Assembly (NCBI RefSeq): GCF_014170305.1
Contig: NZ_LZZT01000034.1
Location: 79,356 to 143,355, forward strand
Source: Achromobacter sp. UMC71
GTDB lineage: Bacteria; Pseudomonadota; Gammaproteobacteria; Burkholderiales; Burkholderiaceae_B
Length of the DNA: 64,000 bases
Direction: 5' to 3'
Shown here piece by piece: positions 9,472-18,520 of the stretch (position 1 is its first letter; every line of letters begins with the position of its first letter). Under the pieces are notes generated by a model. It was not told the DNA's origin and ran no database searches. It saw only the letters and a program-made list of their open reading frames with translations. Position numbers and translations under genes: made by a program.

Positions 9472-10104
9472 ATGAAAGACCGTTTTCCTTCCCTGATCGC
9501 GCTGTTCCTGCTGCTGGTGCTTGTCGCCAGCACGTATTGGGCCGCCGACTACGCGCAGCGCGCCATCCAGTCGGATCCGCCGCGTCGCGTCACGCACGAA
9601 ATGGACGCCTGGTCGCGCAATTTCGTGATGCTGCGCACCGACCCCACCGGCCGGCCGATCAACCGCCTGGAAGGCGAGTACGCCGAGCACTTCCCGGACG
9701 ACGACTCGTACCACATCACCGCGCCGCGAGCCATCGGCCAGCGCGAGGCCAATCCGATCACCGTGGGCGTGTCCAAGACCGCCATCATGGAACAGGGCGG
9801 CAAGCGCATCGTCATGAATGGCGACGCGCACGTGCATCGCCAGCCCGACGCCAACAATGATGTCCTGGACGTACGCAGCCAGCAGTTGATTCTGCTGCCC
9901 GACGATGACGTGGTCTTTACCGATCTGCCGGCGGAAGTCATCAAGGGACGCTCGCGCATGAACGGCAAGGGCATGCACTACAACAACAAGACACGCCAAC
10001 TGCAGGTATCGGCCTCCACCGACGTGGAAATCGCCGGCGGAGAAAACAAATCACGCCGCCCGGCCGAGACCCCTGCCAACACCTCTGACCAGAAGACACC
10101 ATGA
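9472..10104 (+). CDS. lptC: LPS export ABC transporter periplasmic protein LptC
   Basis: LptC is the single-pass inner-membrane anchor that receives lipopolysaccharide from LptB2FG and hands it to LptA. The 210-residue protein has one N-terminal helix (FPSLIALFLLLVLVASTYWA, about 4-23), then a periplasmic beta-jellyroll of the OstA/LptC type (about 40-185) with ITAPRA, MNGDAHVHR and KGRSRMNGKGMHYNN strands. It is followed by lptA with an ATGA overlap, as expected for bridge partners. Sequence conservation is modest in this family, so context carries much weight. Confidence 0.93.
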   Translation: MKDRFPSLIALFLLLVLVASTYWAADYAQRAIQSDPPRRVTHEMDAWSRNFVMLRTDPTGRPINRLEGEYAEHFPDDDSYHITAPRAIGQREANPITVGVSKTAIMEQGGKRIVMNGDAHVHRQPDANNDVLDVRSQQLILLPDDDVVFTDLPAEVIKGRSRMNGKGMHYNNKTRQLQVSASTDVEIAGGENKSRRPAETPANTSDQKTP

Positions 10105-10742
10105 CCGACCTTCGGATTCGCATTGCCCCCACCACGCGCCTGCTGGGCGCGGTGCTGCTGATGGCATCGGCGGTTGCGCCGGCGCTCGCGGCCGACCCCA
10201 AGCCGGCCGCCGGGGCGGCCAAGACCGCGCCCGCCGAGGAACCCACCACCACGATCCTGTCGGACACCCTGCACTACGACGACGTCAAGAAGCAAAGCGT
10301 CTTCACCGGCAACGTCAACATGACGCGCGGCCTGATGACGCTGACGTCCGACGTGCTGGAAATGCGCGAAGACGCCGCAGGCAACCAGTACGGCACCGCC
10401 ACGGCCAGCAAAGGCAAGGTCGTGACCATCCGCCAGGAACGTCCCGAGACCTACGAACTGATCGAAGGCAAGGGCCTGCGCGCCGAATACGACGGCACCA
10501 AGAGCACGTTCGACCTGATCGGCCAGGCCGTGGTCATCCGCTACGTCTGTGGCAAGCCTTTCGACACGATCCGCGGAGACCGGGTACGCTACAACGAAAA
10601 GAGCGGCACCTACGAAGCCCAAGGCGGCCCGAATTCCGCCGCGGCGGGCGGACGAGTCCGTTCGGTGGCCGAACCGCGCGCCAAGTCGGATGCCGCGGTG
10701 GCTGAATGCCGCAAGCAGCAAGAATCAAAGAAAGCGCGTTAA
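10101..10742 (+). CDS. lptA: Lipopolysaccharide transport periplasmic protein LptA
   Basis: A 213-residue periplasmic protein with a signal peptide (LLGAVLLMASAVAPALA, cleavage near residue 30) and an OstA/LptA jellyroll. Strand motifs are TILSDTLHYDDVKKQSVFTG, NVNMTRGLMTLTSDVLEM and GDRVRYNEKSGTYEAQGG. LptA polymers span the periplasm and carry LPS to the outer membrane. The C-terminal tail after about 185 is lysine- and arginine-rich and poorly conserved. It lies between lptC and lptB in the classic order. Confidence 0.95.
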   Translation: MTDLRIRIAPTTRLLGAVLLMASAVAPALAADPKPAAGAAKTAPAEEPTTTILSDTLHYDDVKKQSVFTGNVNMTRGLMTLTSDVLEMREDAAGNQYGTATASKGKVVTIRQERPETYELIEGKGLRAEYDGTKSTFDLIGQAVVIRYVCGKPFDTIRGDRVRYNEKSGTYEAQGGPNSAAAGGRVRSVAEPRAKSDAAVAECRKQQESKKAR

Positions 10743-10775
10743 AGCGCGCCTCCCGCAACACCATACGCAGCCACG

Positions 10776-11570
10776 ATGAACCAACCCTCTGTGCAGACTC
10801 CCGTGACCTCCGCCCCTTCGGGCGTCAAGCAGGGCAGCCTGCGCGCAACTGGCTTGCGCAAGACCTACAACGGCCGCACCGTGGTGCAGGACGTGTCCCT
10901 GTCCGTCGTCAGCGGCGAAGTCGTCGGCCTGCTCGGCCCCAACGGGGCCGGCAAGACCACCAGCTTCTACATGATCGTGGGCCTGGTGCCGGCCGATGCT
11001 GGCCGCATCGAGATCGACGGCTCGATCATCACCTCGATGCCGATCCACAAGCGCGCCCGCATGGGGCTGTCGTACCTGCCCCAGGACGCCTCGGTGTTCC
11101 GGCGCCTGACGGTCGAGCAGAACATCCGCGCGGTGCTGGAACTGCAATTGGGGCCTGACGGCCGTCCGCTGACCACGCCCAAGATCAACGAGCAGATGGA
11201 ACTGCTGCTGGAAGAGCTGCAGATCGGCCATATCCGCAGCAATGCCGCCATTTCGCTGTCGGGCGGTGAACGCCGCCGGGTGGAAATCGCCCGCGCGCTG
11301 GCCACCAGTCCGCGCTTCATCCTTCTGGATGAACCCTTCGCCGGCGTGGATCCCATCGCGGTTATCGAAATTCAGCGCATCGTGCGCTTCCTGAAGGGCC
11401 GTGGCATCGGCGTGCTGATCACCGACCACAACGTGCGCGAAACGCTGGGTATTTGCGACCGCGCCTACATCATCAGCGAAGGCAAGGTCCTGACCGACGG
11501 CCACCCCGACGAAATCGTCGGCGATCCGGCCGTGCGCCGCGTCTATCTGGGCGAGCACTTCCGCATGTAA
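10776..11570 (+). CDS. lptB: LPS export ABC transporter ATP-binding protein LptB
   Basis: LptB powers extraction of LPS from the inner membrane with LptFG. The 264-residue protein carries an approximately 20-residue N-terminal extension, then Walker [13 protein letters not shown] (about 54-65), the family-specific [14 protein letters not shown], signature [15 protein letters not shown] and Walker [14 protein letters not shown], with switch histidine in ITDHNVRET. It ends the kds-lpt cluster. lptF and lptG are not in the window. Confidence 0.97.
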   Translation: MNQPSVQTPVTSAPSGVKQGSLRATGLRKTYNGRTVVQDVSLSVVSGEVVGLLGPNGAGKTTSFYMIVGLVPADAGRIEIDGSIITSMPIHKRARMGLSYLPQDASVFRRLTVEQNIRAVLELQLGPDGRPLTTPKINEQMELLLEELQIGHIRSNAAISLSGGERRRVEIARALATSPRFILLDEPFAGVDPIAVIEIQRIVRFLKGRGIGVLITDHNVRETLGICDRAYIISEGKVLTDGHPDEIVGDPAVRRVYLGEHFRM

Positions 11571-11582
11571 CAAGGCGCCGGT

Positions 11583-11612
11583 AAGGCCCCTGGGGAAAGC
11601 CCCTAGGGCCTT
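11583..11612. repeat. Hairpin 13 bases after lptB
   Basis: Arms AAGGCCCCTGGGG and CCCCTAGGGCCTT face each other across four bases, with one mismatch. It follows the lptB stop by 12 bases. No T-run follows, so it could be a mRNA 3'-end stabiliser or a weak terminator rather than a strong intrinsic one. Confidence 0.5.
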
Positions 11613-11679
11613 CGGCGGCCCCTGGGAGCCCCCTCTGGGAATCCGCCATAAAAATGCCATGAACTTGCGCTAGGTCAGC

Positions 11680-11705
11680 TTGTTTTATCGGCCCGAGTCT
11701 ATACA
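11680..11705 (+). promoter_or_regulatory. Weak promoter-like pair upstream of hpf
   Basis: TTGTTT at 11680-11685 and TATACA at 11700-11705 lie about 100 bases before hpf. The spacer is only 14 bases, below the usual 16-18, so this is a weak call. Confidence 0.25.
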
Positions 11706-11802
11706 CTAGTACTAAACGAACCCCTCAAACAAGGAGAACGCCTAACGACCCCACCGCGCATTTTGCGCACCAATTTTTCCTCTTTTAGAAGGAGAGCACA
11801 CT

Positions 11803-12141
11803 ATGAACCTGAGCATCTGCGGTCGTCACCTCGACGTCACCCCGGCAATCCGGGAATATGTCATGAACAAACTGGCGCGAGTGCTGCGGCATTTCGATCA
11901 CGTCATCGATACCCAGGTCATGCTCTCAGTAGAGCCCCTGCGGCACAGAGCCGAAATCACCATGCGTCTTAGCGGTAAGGACATTCATTGTGAAGCAACC
12001 GATGAAAATCTGTACGCAGCCATAGACCTTCTTGCTGACAAAGTCGACCGTCAGGTCATCAAGCACAAGGACAAGGTACGAAGTCACACGGCAGAGTCCG
12101 TGAAGCGGCAAGCGGCGAGCCTCTCGCCACCCCAGCAGTAA
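11803..12141 (+). CDS. hpf: Ribosome hibernation promoting factor, short form (HPF/RaiA family)
   Basis: A 112-residue protein of the sigma-54 modulation/S30EA family, starting MNLSICGRHLDVTPAIREYV, with the typical MRLSGKDIHCEATDENLYAAIDLLADKVDRQ ending that packs onto the 30S decoding region in resting cells (only part quoted as a run: GKDIHCEATDENLYAAIDLL). It lacks the C-terminal dimerisation domain of long HPF. A GAAGGAGA ribosome site lies eight bases upstream. It is followed by ptsN after about 400 bases. Historically named after rpoN linkage, but rpoN is absent here. Confidence 0.93.
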   Translation: MNLSICGRHLDVTPAIREYVMNKLARVLRHFDHVIDTQVMLSVEPLRHRAEITMRLSGKDIHCEATDENLYAAIDLLADKVDRQVIKHKDKVRSHTAESVKRQAASLSPPQQ

Positions 12142-12489
12142 CGCGCTTCATGACCCGCTCGCCGTGCGAGCCAAGCTAAACAGCGATTCTTGAATCCTGC
12201 CTAAGTCCCGGTGTCCCGCTAGACGTATCGTCCAGCTGGGGCATCGGCAAACTCCCCTCCCGCAGTACCCCTCCCCCTCTTTGTCCCCGATTGCCGGCCA
12301 CTTGCCGGTGAATTCGCATTGCCCGTTGCCCGGTCCTGGAAATGCCCAGACATCGTTGCCCGGGAACGCCATCCGCGCACGAGAATGCCCACAACGCGCC
12401 ACGATCGGTCTATGCTGTCGCTCTCGCACCGGGGGCCAGCGTCCAGCCAAGGGCCTGGTCCGGATGCGCGAAGCCCGCCGGGCGCGCGC

Positions 12490-12507
12490 CTCCGACCGGA
12501 GTTTTTT
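12490..12507 (+). terminator. Small stem-loop plus T6 after hpf
   Basis: CTCC and GGAG arms with a four-base loop, extendable to five pairs with a two-base loop, then TTTTTT. The stem is short, so efficiency is uncertain. Confidence 0.4.
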
Positions 12508-12532
12508 GCAGTGCGTCATATAACCCTATAAT
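12504..12532 (+). promoter_or_regulatory. ptsN promoter with consensus -10 TATAAT
   Basis: TATAAT at 12527-12532 with TTTTGC at 12504-12509, spacer 17. The -10 ends six bases before the ptsN ATG, so the predicted start of transcription coincides with the start codon and no ribosome site is possible upstream. Confidence 0.55.
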
Positions 12533-12538
12533 GGTCCG

Positions 12539-12994
12539 ATGAATCATTTGTCGCGCATCCTTCCCGCCGGCAACGTCGTCCTCGATATGCTCGCTACGAG
12601 CAAGAAGCGCGCGTTCGAACAGGCTGGCCTTCTTTTTGAAAACAACCACGGTTTGGCGCGCGCGCTCGTGTTCGACAGCCTTTTCGCTCGCGAACGCCTG
12701 GGCTCGACCGCTCTGGGCCAGGGCGTGGCAGTGCCGCACGGACGCGTGAAGGGCCTGGAGCAGGCGCTGGCCGCCTTCATCCGCCTGGCGCAACCCATCA
12801 CGTTCGACGCACCGGACGGCCAGCCCGTCTCGATGCTGCTGTGTCTGCTGGTGCCGGAAACCGCCACGCAACAACATCTGGATATCCTGGCCGAATTGGC
12901 GCAACTCATGTCGAACAAGGCATTGCGCGAAGCCCTGGCCACGGAGGCCGATCCGGCCGTCGTCCACAAGATGCTGACCACCGGCCAACTCTGA
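12539..12994 (+). CDS. ptsN: PTS IIA-like nitrogen-regulatory protein PtsN (EIIA-Ntr)
   Basis: A 151-residue EIIA-Ntr domain with the phosphorylated histidine at residue 67 in [11 protein letters not shown] and the typical N-terminus [20 protein letters not shown]. It is the output of the regulatory phosphotransferase chain (PtsP-NPr-PtsN), linked to potassium uptake, nitrogen and carbon balance. The start is fixed by homology even though no ribosome site is visible. hprK follows after 20 bases, the usual betaproteobacterial pairing. NPr and PtsP are not in the window. Confidence 0.95.
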   Translation: MNHLSRILPAGNVVLDMLATSKKRAFEQAGLLFENNHGLARALVFDSLFARERLGSTALGQGVAVPHGRVKGLEQALAAFIRLAQPITFDAPDGQPVSMLLCLLVPETATQQHLDILAELAQLMSNKALREALATEADPAVVHKMLTTGQL

Positions 12995-13014
12995 CCCCTC
13001 GCGGAAACGCTGCC

Positions 13015-13941
13015 ATGCTCACGGTGCAGGAACTCGTCGACGACAACGCCGACAAAATCCCCTTCAACTGGATTTCGGGCCAAGGCGCCGCAGACCGCGC
13101 GATTCCCGATGACGGCATGGCCGCCGCGGACCTGGTCGGTCACTTGAACCTGATCCACCCGTCGCGCATCCAGGTGTTCGGCCAGGAAGAGCTGGCGTAC
13201 TACACCCGCTTCGACCTGCGCCGCCGCATGCACCACATGGACGAGTTGCTGATCGGCGGCGTGCCGGCCATTTTGCTGGCCGACGGCCTGACGCCGCCGC
13301 AAGACCTCGTCGACCAATGCGACCAGCACCAGGTGCCGCTGCTTTCCACCCCGGTGGCAGCCGCGCAACTGATCGACCTGCTGCGCATCTACCTGGGCAA
13401 GAAGCTCGCGCCCACCACCACGGTGCACGGCGTGTTTCTCGACGTGCTGGGCCTGGGCGTGCTGATCACCGGCGAATCCGGCCTGGGCAAGAGCGAACTG
13501 GCGCTGGAACTGATTTCCCGCGGCCACGGCCTGGTGGCCGACGACGCCGTGGAATTCTCGCGCACCGCGCCCAACATGATCGAAGGCCATTGCCCGCAGC
13601 TGCTGCAGAACCTGCTGGAAGTGCGCGGCCTGGGCCTGCTCGATATCCGTACCATCTTCGGCGAGACCTCGGTGCGCCGCAAGATGCGCCTGAAACTGAT
13701 CGTTCACCTGGTGCGCGCCACCGCGCAGGACAAGTTCGAACGCCTGCCGCTGCAAGACATCACCCAGGACATGCTGGGCCTGCCCGTGCGCAAGGTCATG
13801 CTGCAAGTGGCCGCCGGCCGCAACCTGGCCGTGCTGGTCGAAGCCGCCGTGCGCAACACCATTCTGAAGTTGCGCGGCATCGACACCCTGGGCGAGTTCA
13901 TGGAACGCCAGGCCATGGCGATCCTGCAAAGCAGCAAGTGA
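13015..13941 (+). CDS. hprK: HPr kinase/phosphorylase
   Basis: HprK phosphorylates a serine on HPr-type proteins with ATP or pyrophosphate and also reverses it. The 308-residue protein has an N-terminal MurF-like domain (about 1-130) and a C-terminal kinase with P-loop [10 protein letters not shown] near residue 152. The K3-type segment [15 protein letters not shown] (about 200-214) is the family signature. The in-frame sequence upstream belongs to ptsN, so the ATG at 13015 ([17 protein letters not shown]) is chosen. In Gram-negatives it probably regulates the PTS-Ntr proteins rather than sugar uptake. Confidence 0.95.
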   Translation: MLTVQELVDDNADKIPFNWISGQGAADRAIPDDGMAAADLVGHLNLIHPSRIQVFGQEELAYYTRFDLRRRMHHMDELLIGGVPAILLADGLTPPQDLVDQCDQHQVPLLSTPVAAAQLIDLLRIYLGKKLAPTTTVHGVFLDVLGLGVLITGESGLGKSELALELISRGHGLVADDAVEFSRTAPNMIEGHCPQLLQNLLEVRGLGLLDIRTIFGETSVRRKMRLKLIVHLVRATAQDKFERLPLQDITQDMLGLPVRKVMLQVAAGRNLAVLVEAAVRNTILKLRGIDTLGEFMERQAMAILQSSK

Positions 13942-13963
13942 ACGCGCGTCGCCCCGCGACACC

Positions 13964-15397
13964 GTGAGCCTGTACGAAAAACTCGCCAACGAGATCGCCA
14001 AGTCGATCCGCGACGGCGTGCTGCGCGTGGGCGACAAGCTGCCGTCGGTGCGCGACGCCTGCGCTAGCCGCGGCGTGAGCCCATCGACGGTGTTCCAGGC
14101 CTACTACCTGCTTGAAGCGCGCGGCTTGATCCGCGCCCGTCCCCGCTCCGGCTACTACGTCAACACCCGCAGCGAAAGCCTGCCGCCTGAACCGGACACG
14201 TCCTGTCCCGACGGCGAGTCGACGGAACTGGCGATCAGCGAGCGCATCTTCGACATCCTGGATTCGGTCCGCAACCGCGACGTCACGCCGCTGGGTTCCG
14301 CCTTTCCGTCGCCGCTGCTGTTTCCCCTGCCGCGGCTGGCACAGGCCATGTCGGCGCACCTGAAGCGCCAGGATCCGCTGGCCACGATGGAAGACCTGTC
14401 GCCCGGCAATCCGGGCCTGCGCCGGCAGATCGCGCTGCGCTACCTGATCGCGGGCATCAACGTGCCCGCCAGCGACATCGTCATCACCAATGGCGCACTG
14501 GAAGCGCTGAACCTGTGCCTGCAGGCCGTGGCCCAGCCGGGCGATACGGTCATCGTCGAAGCACCCACGTTCTACGGCGCCCTGCAGGCGCTGGAACGGC
14601 AGGGCCTGAAAGCGCTGGAAGTGCCCACCCACCCGCGCACCGGCGTGGATCTGGGCGCCATGGAGGCCGCAATCAAGCGCCATGCGCCCAAGGCCTGCTG
14701 GCTGATGACGCAATTCCAGAATCCGCTGGGCAGCCTGATGCCCGAGGAAAAAAAGCGCCAGCTGGTCGAACTGCTGGCGCGCCACGGGATTCCGCTGATC
14801 GAGGACGACGTCTACGGCGAGCTGTACTTCGGCGCCGTCCGGCCCGTGCCTGCCAAGGCCTTCGATCAGCAGGGTCTGGTGCTGCATTGCGCGTCGTTTT
14901 CAAAATGCCTGGCGCCGGGCTACCGCATCGGCTGGGCCACCGCCGGCCGCTACACGCAGCGCGTGCAGCGCCTGAAGCTGTCGTCCACGCTGTCGGCATC
15001 CAGTCCGGCGCAGGGCGCCATCGCCGAATACCTGGAGCAAGGCGGCTACGACCGCCACCTGCGCCGCCTGCGCGAAACGCTGCAGGCGCAGCAGGACCTG
15101 ATGGCCAATGCGATCGCCCGCGCGTTCCCCGCCGGGACGCGCGTCACGCGCCCTCAGGGCGGCTTCTTCCTGTGGATTGAAATGCCTGCGGCAGTGGATG
15201 CGCTGGCCTTGCACAAGCAGGCGCTGGCGCGCGGCATCAGTGTGGCGCCGGGCCCGATCTTCTCGGCCAGCGGCCAATTCGGCAATGCGCTGCGCCTGAA
15301 CTACGGCCATCCGTGGGACGCGGCGCAGGCCGACGCCATCCGCGCATTGGGCGAGATGGCGCGCGCGGCCTGCAACCAGGCCGCGCAGCAGCGCTGA
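13964..15397 (+). CDS. MocR-type regulator: GntR helix-turn-helix fused to class-I aminotransferase fold
   Basis: A 477-residue protein with an N-terminal winged helix (about 1-70; DKLPSVRDACASRGVSPSTV) and a fold-type I PLP domain (about 100-470). The PLP lysine is in SFSKCLAPGYRIGW near residue 310, and FQNPLGSLMP and GGFFLWIEMP match the aminotransferase core. MocR proteins bind DNA in response to PLP or amines, but the regulated gene cannot be told here. It starts with GTG. Its TGA stop abuts the TCA (reverse stop) of the convergent cytochrome gene. No PLP-pathway neighbour is present. Confidence 0.9.
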   Translation: MSLYEKLANEIAKSIRDGVLRVGDKLPSVRDACASRGVSPSTVFQAYYLLEARGLIRARPRSGYYVNTRSESLPPEPDTSCPDGESTELAISERIFDILDSVRNRDVTPLGSAFPSPLLFPLPRLAQAMSAHLKRQDPLATMEDLSPGNPGLRRQIALRYLIAGINVPASDIVITNGALEALNLCLQAVAQPGDTVIVEAPTFYGALQALERQGLKALEVPTHPRTGVDLGAMEAAIKRHAPKACWLMTQFQNPLGSLMPEEKKRQLVELLARHGIPLIEDDVYGELYFGAVRPVPAKAFDQQGLVLHCASFSKCLAPGYRIGWATAGRYTQRVQRLKLSSTLSASSPAQGAIAEYLEQGGYDRHLRRLRETLQAQQDLMANAIARAFPAGTRVTRPQGGFFLWIEMPAAVDALALHKQALARGISVAPGPIFSASGQFGNALRLNYGHPWDAAQADAIRALGEMARAACNQAAQQR

Positions 15398-16681
15398 TCA
15401 GTTGCGCGTCGAGGCAGCGCGCGCGCGCTTGACCTCCAGCGCCGTCACGCCCCCGGCCTCGTTGCCCCAGCTATTGCGGATGTAGGACACCAGCATCGCG
15501 ACGTCGTTGTCGTTGAGCAGCTGGCCAAAGGGCGGCATGCCGTGAGGCCGCGGATTGGCCGCGGTAGCCGGCGCGAAGCCGCCGTCCAGCACCATGCGGA
15601 TGGCATTGACCGGTGACGGCGCGGTCACGGTCGGATTGCCGGCCAGCGCGGGCCATGCGCCCGGGCTGCCCTCGCCCGCCGCCTGGTGGCATTGCACGCA
15701 CTGCTGGCGGTAGATCTTGCCGCCCAGGTCCATCGCCGCGGGCGACACCGCGGCCGCCGGACGCCGGGTCGAAGCCGGCGTATCCGGCAACGACTTGAGA
15801 TACACGCCCATTGCCAGCGCGTCTTCGCCGGTCAGGTGCTGGGTGCTGCCCAGCACCACTTCGGCCATCGGGCCGCTGGCGCTGGAATGCGCTGCAATGC
15901 CGGTCTGCAACAGGTCGGCAATATCCTGCGCCGACCAGCGTCCCAGCCCCGTGCGCGGATCGTTGGTCAGGGGGGGCGCATACCAGTCCAGCCCCGGAAT
16001 GATGCCGCCCGTCAGGCCATCGGCCGGGCGGGTGGCGCCCAGGCTGTTGCGCGGCGCGTGGCAGGCGGCGCAGTGGCCCAGGCCTTCGACCAAATAGCGT
16101 CCGCGGTTCCATTGGGCCGATTGGCCGGGGTCGGGTTCCTGCACGCCCGGCTTGAAATATAAGGCGCGCCAGGCCGCCAGCAGCACGCGCTCGTCGTACG
16201 GAAAATCGAGCTCGGGCGGCCGGCTGGGCTGGCTGACCGGTGTCATGGTGCGCAGATAGGCGAACAGCGCATCGGCATCCGCGCGGCTCACGCGTGTGTA
16301 CTCGGTGTACGGAAAGGCGGGATACAGCAGGGTGCCGTCGCGCGACTTGCCGTTGTGCAGGGCCTGCCAGAAATCATCGGCGCTCCAGGTGCCGATGCCG
16401 GTCTTTTCGTCGGGCGTGATGTTGGGCCCGTAGAGCGTGCCGAACGGCGTCGGAATGGGCGTGCCGCCCGCATAGGCCTGGCCGCCTCGCGCGGTATGGC
16501 ATGCCATGCAATTGCCGGCCAGCGCCAGGTAGCGGCCGCGCTCGATCCGCTGCTGCGGGTCCGCGGGCGCCGCGGCCGGCCCGGTGCTGGCGTCGTCGCG
16601 CGTGCCCAGCCAATACGTGCCGCCCGCCACCGCCACGATCAGCACCAGCAGGCATCCCAGGATTTTCTTCATCAGCTTCAT
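15398..16681 (-). CDS. Triheme c-type cytochrome, membrane-anchored (dehydrogenase electron-acceptor subunit type)
   Basis: A 427-residue protein with an N-terminal anchor (KKILGCLLVLIVAVAGGTYW, about 5-24) and three CXXCH haem sites: CMACH (about 58), CAACH (about 206) and CVQCH (about 330). The GRYLALAGNCMACHTARGG and PHGMPPFGQLLNDNDVAMLV segments fit the cytochrome subunit of membrane gluconate, alcohol or aldehyde dehydrogenases. It should carry electrons to quinone or oxidase on the periplasmic side. No catalytic dehydrogenase gene adjoins it. It follows the diheme cytochrome gene after 12 bases, so they form one operon. Confidence 0.88.
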   Translation of the reverse strand: MKLMKKILGCLLVLIVAVAGGTYWLGTRDDASTGPAAAPADPQQRIERGRYLALAGNCMACHTARGGQAYAGGTPIPTPFGTLYGPNITPDEKTGIGTWSADDFWQALHNGKSRDGTLLYPAFPYTEYTRVSRADADALFAYLRTMTPVSQPSRPPELDFPYDERVLLAAWRALYFKPGVQEPDPGQSAQWNRGRYLVEGLGHCAACHAPRNSLGATRPADGLTGGIIPGLDWYAPPLTNDPRTGLGRWSAQDIADLLQTGIAAHSSASGPMAEVVLGSTQHLTGEDALAMGVYLKSLPDTPASTRRPAAAVSPAAMDLGGKIYRQQCVQCHQAAGEGSPGAWPALAGNPTVTAPSPVNAIRMVLDGGFAPATAANPRPHGMPPFGQLLNDNDVAMLVSYIRNSWGNEAGGVTALEVKRARAASTRN

Positions 16682-16693
16682 CGTCCGCCCCCG

Positions 16694-17449
16694 TTACCGT
16701 TGTGCCTGGCTGCCGCATTCAGCGGGCAGGCGCAAGGAACCGGCGGGCTCGGGCCCATAGTTGTCGGCAACCGGTTGAGACGACAGCCAGGCGGCCAGGG
16801 CGCCGATGTCTTCGGGGGTGAGCTTGTTGGCGATGTCGCCCATGCAGTCGGGCGCGGCGGCACGGCGCAGGTGGTTCTTCCAGCTGCCGATCTGCGAGCC
16901 GATGTAGTCGCGCGGCAGGCCCAGCAGGCCGGGGATGGCGGGCAGCAGCCCGCCCAGCGACGCGCCATGACAGGACGCACAGGCCGGCAGGCCGCGCGCG
17001 GCGTCGCCGGACAGGGCCAGCTTGCGCCCGGCCTCCAGCGTGGCGCTGGACACGTCGGCGCGCGCCGGGGGCGGATACGGCGCGTGCTGCGCCGAGAAGT
17101 AGGCCGCCATCTCGTGCAGATAGGCGTCCGGCAAGCCCGCCAGCAGATGCGACATGGGCCGGTACTGGCGCCGGTCGTCGCGGAAATTCAGCAACTGGTG
17201 ATAGAGGTATTCCTGGGGCTTGCCCGCCAGGCGCGGATAGTAACCGTCGGCGCCGGCGCGGCCCTGCTCGCCGTGACAGGCCGTACAGGCCGCCACGCGG
17301 GCCGCCATGGTGCCCGGCTGCAAGGTTTGCGGCGCCTCCTGCGCGAACGCGGGGGCTGCCGAAAAGGCGACAAAAGCGGCGGCCAGCAGGCAGGATTTGG
17401 CCCAAAACCGCGGCAGTGAAACACTACGAAAGGAAATGAGGGCTAACAT
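16694..17449 (-). CDS. Diheme c4-type cytochrome c, periplasmic
   Basis: A 251-residue exported protein with a signal peptide (SCLLAAAFVAFSAAPAFAQE, cleavage near residue 37). Two CXXCH sites are present: CTACH (about 55) and CASCH (about 157). The repeated layout with PRLAGKPQEYLYHQLLNFRD fits the cytochrome c4/c553 family. It probably passes electrons between the triheme partner downstream and a terminal oxidase. Promoter and partners upstream are not evident; rapZ is divergent across about 190 bases. Confidence 0.87.
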   Translation of the reverse strand: MLALISFRSVSLPRFWAKSCLLAAAFVAFSAAPAFAQEAPQTLQPGTMAARVAACTACHGEQGRAGADGYYPRLAGKPQEYLYHQLLNFRDDRRQYRPMSHLLAGLPDAYLHEMAAYFSAQHAPYPPPARADVSSATLEAGRKLALSGDAARGLPACASCHGASLGGLLPAIPGLLGLPRDYIGSQIGSWKNHLRRAAAPDCMGDIANKLTPEDIGALAAWLSSQPVADNYGPEPAGSLRLPAECGSQAQR

Positions 17450-17641
17450 CTAGGGCCAGTTAACACTAAGTCGAATTCCAACCCCCAAACGCATGACGGC
17501 GGGGCGCGTAGGTGAATCTATCGTGTGCGGGTACCCAAGCTTACGCGAGGGGATACTGACCGGTACAGGCGCAGATTCGCAGTTTACGGCCATATCAGAT
17601 GCCAACCCGCCGGCATCGTCCTGGAAAAGCGTGCCACAATC

Positions 17642-18520
17642 ATGTCCATGTTGAAAGTCGTCCTCGTAACCGGCATCTCAGGCTCCGGCAAGTCCGTTGC
17701 CCTGCGCATGCTCGAGGATGCCAGCTATACCTGCGTCGACAACCTGCCCGTGCGGTTCTTGACCGAATTCATCGCCAACGCCCGCGACGACGGCATGGAA
17801 CGCGTGGCGGTCGCCATCGACGTGCGCTCGCCCGGCGAGCTGGCCGAACTGCCCGACGTGGTCACCGCGTTGCGCGCCATGGGCACCAGCCTGCGGGTGG
17901 TCTTCCTGGACGCCAGCACCGACACCCTGGTGCAGCGCTACTCCGAATCGCGCCGGCGCCACCCGCTGACCGACCGGCTGCAACGCGGCGGCGCCACGCC
18001 GTCGCTGACCGATTGCATCGCCCTGGAACGCGAACTGCTGGCGCCGCTGCGCGAGCAAGAGCACGTCATCGATACCTCCGAGCTCACGCCCGGCCAATTG
18101 CGCGCCTGGATCCGCGACCTGATCCAGGCCGACCGTGCGCCGCTGGTACTGACCTTCGAATCGTTCGCCTACAAGCGCGGCGTGCCGCGCGACGCCGACC
18201 TGGTGTTCGACGTGCGCTGCCTGCCCAACCCCTATTACGACCGCAACCTGCGCCCGCTGACCGGCCGCGACGAGCCCGTCGCCGCCTGGCTTGCCGGTTA
18301 CGAACAGGTGGGCCTGATGATCGACGACATCACCGGCTTCCTGAACCGCTGGCTGCCGCAGTACACGCAAGACACCCGCAATTACCTGACGGTGGCCATC
18401 GGCTGCACCGGCGGGCAACACCGTTCGGTCTATGTGGTCGAACAGCTCGCCAAGCGCTTTGCCGACCACGATCCGCTACTGGTGCGCCATCGCACCCAAC
18501 TGCCCGACGAATCCGCATGA
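17642..18520 (+). CDS. rapZ: RNase adapter / nucleotide-binding protein RapZ
   Basis: RapZ binds small RNAs (GlmZ in E. coli) and presents them to RNase E, tuning glucosamine-6-phosphate synthase; it also binds nucleotides. The 292-residue protein has P-loop GISGSGKSVAL (about 10-20), RRRHPLTD in the middle, and the C-terminal domain with FDVRCLPNPYYD and IGCTGGQHRSVYVVEQLA, the most conserved segment. The frame is open upstream to 17525; ATG 17642 or ATG 17648 (MLKVVLVTG) fits the family start. It lies near but not inside the ptsN-hprK block, and its stop overlaps the rlpA start. Confidence 0.94.
   Translation: MSMLKVVLVTGISGSGKSVALRMLEDASYTCVDNLPVRFLTEFIANARDDGMERVAVAIDVRSPGELAELPDVVTALRAMGTSLRVVFLDASTDTLVQRYSESRRRHPLTDRLQRGGATPSLTDCIALERELLAPLREQEHVIDTSELTPGQLRAWIRDLIQADRAPLVLTFESFAYKRGVPRDADLVFDVRCLPNPYYDRNLRPLTGRDEPVAAWLAGYEQVGLMIDDITGFLNRWLPQYTQDTRNYLTVAIGCTGGQHRSVYVVEQLAKRFADHDPLLVRHRTQLPDESA

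Larger units (their letters stand above)
12142..12538. other. Gene-free spacer between hpf and ptsN
   Basis: About 400 bases with no convincing coding frame. Near its right end a short CTCC-GACC-GGAG stem-loop (12490-12501) is followed by six T and may end the hpf transcript. The ptsN -10 box follows directly. The rest shows nothing I can name. Confidence 0.6.
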
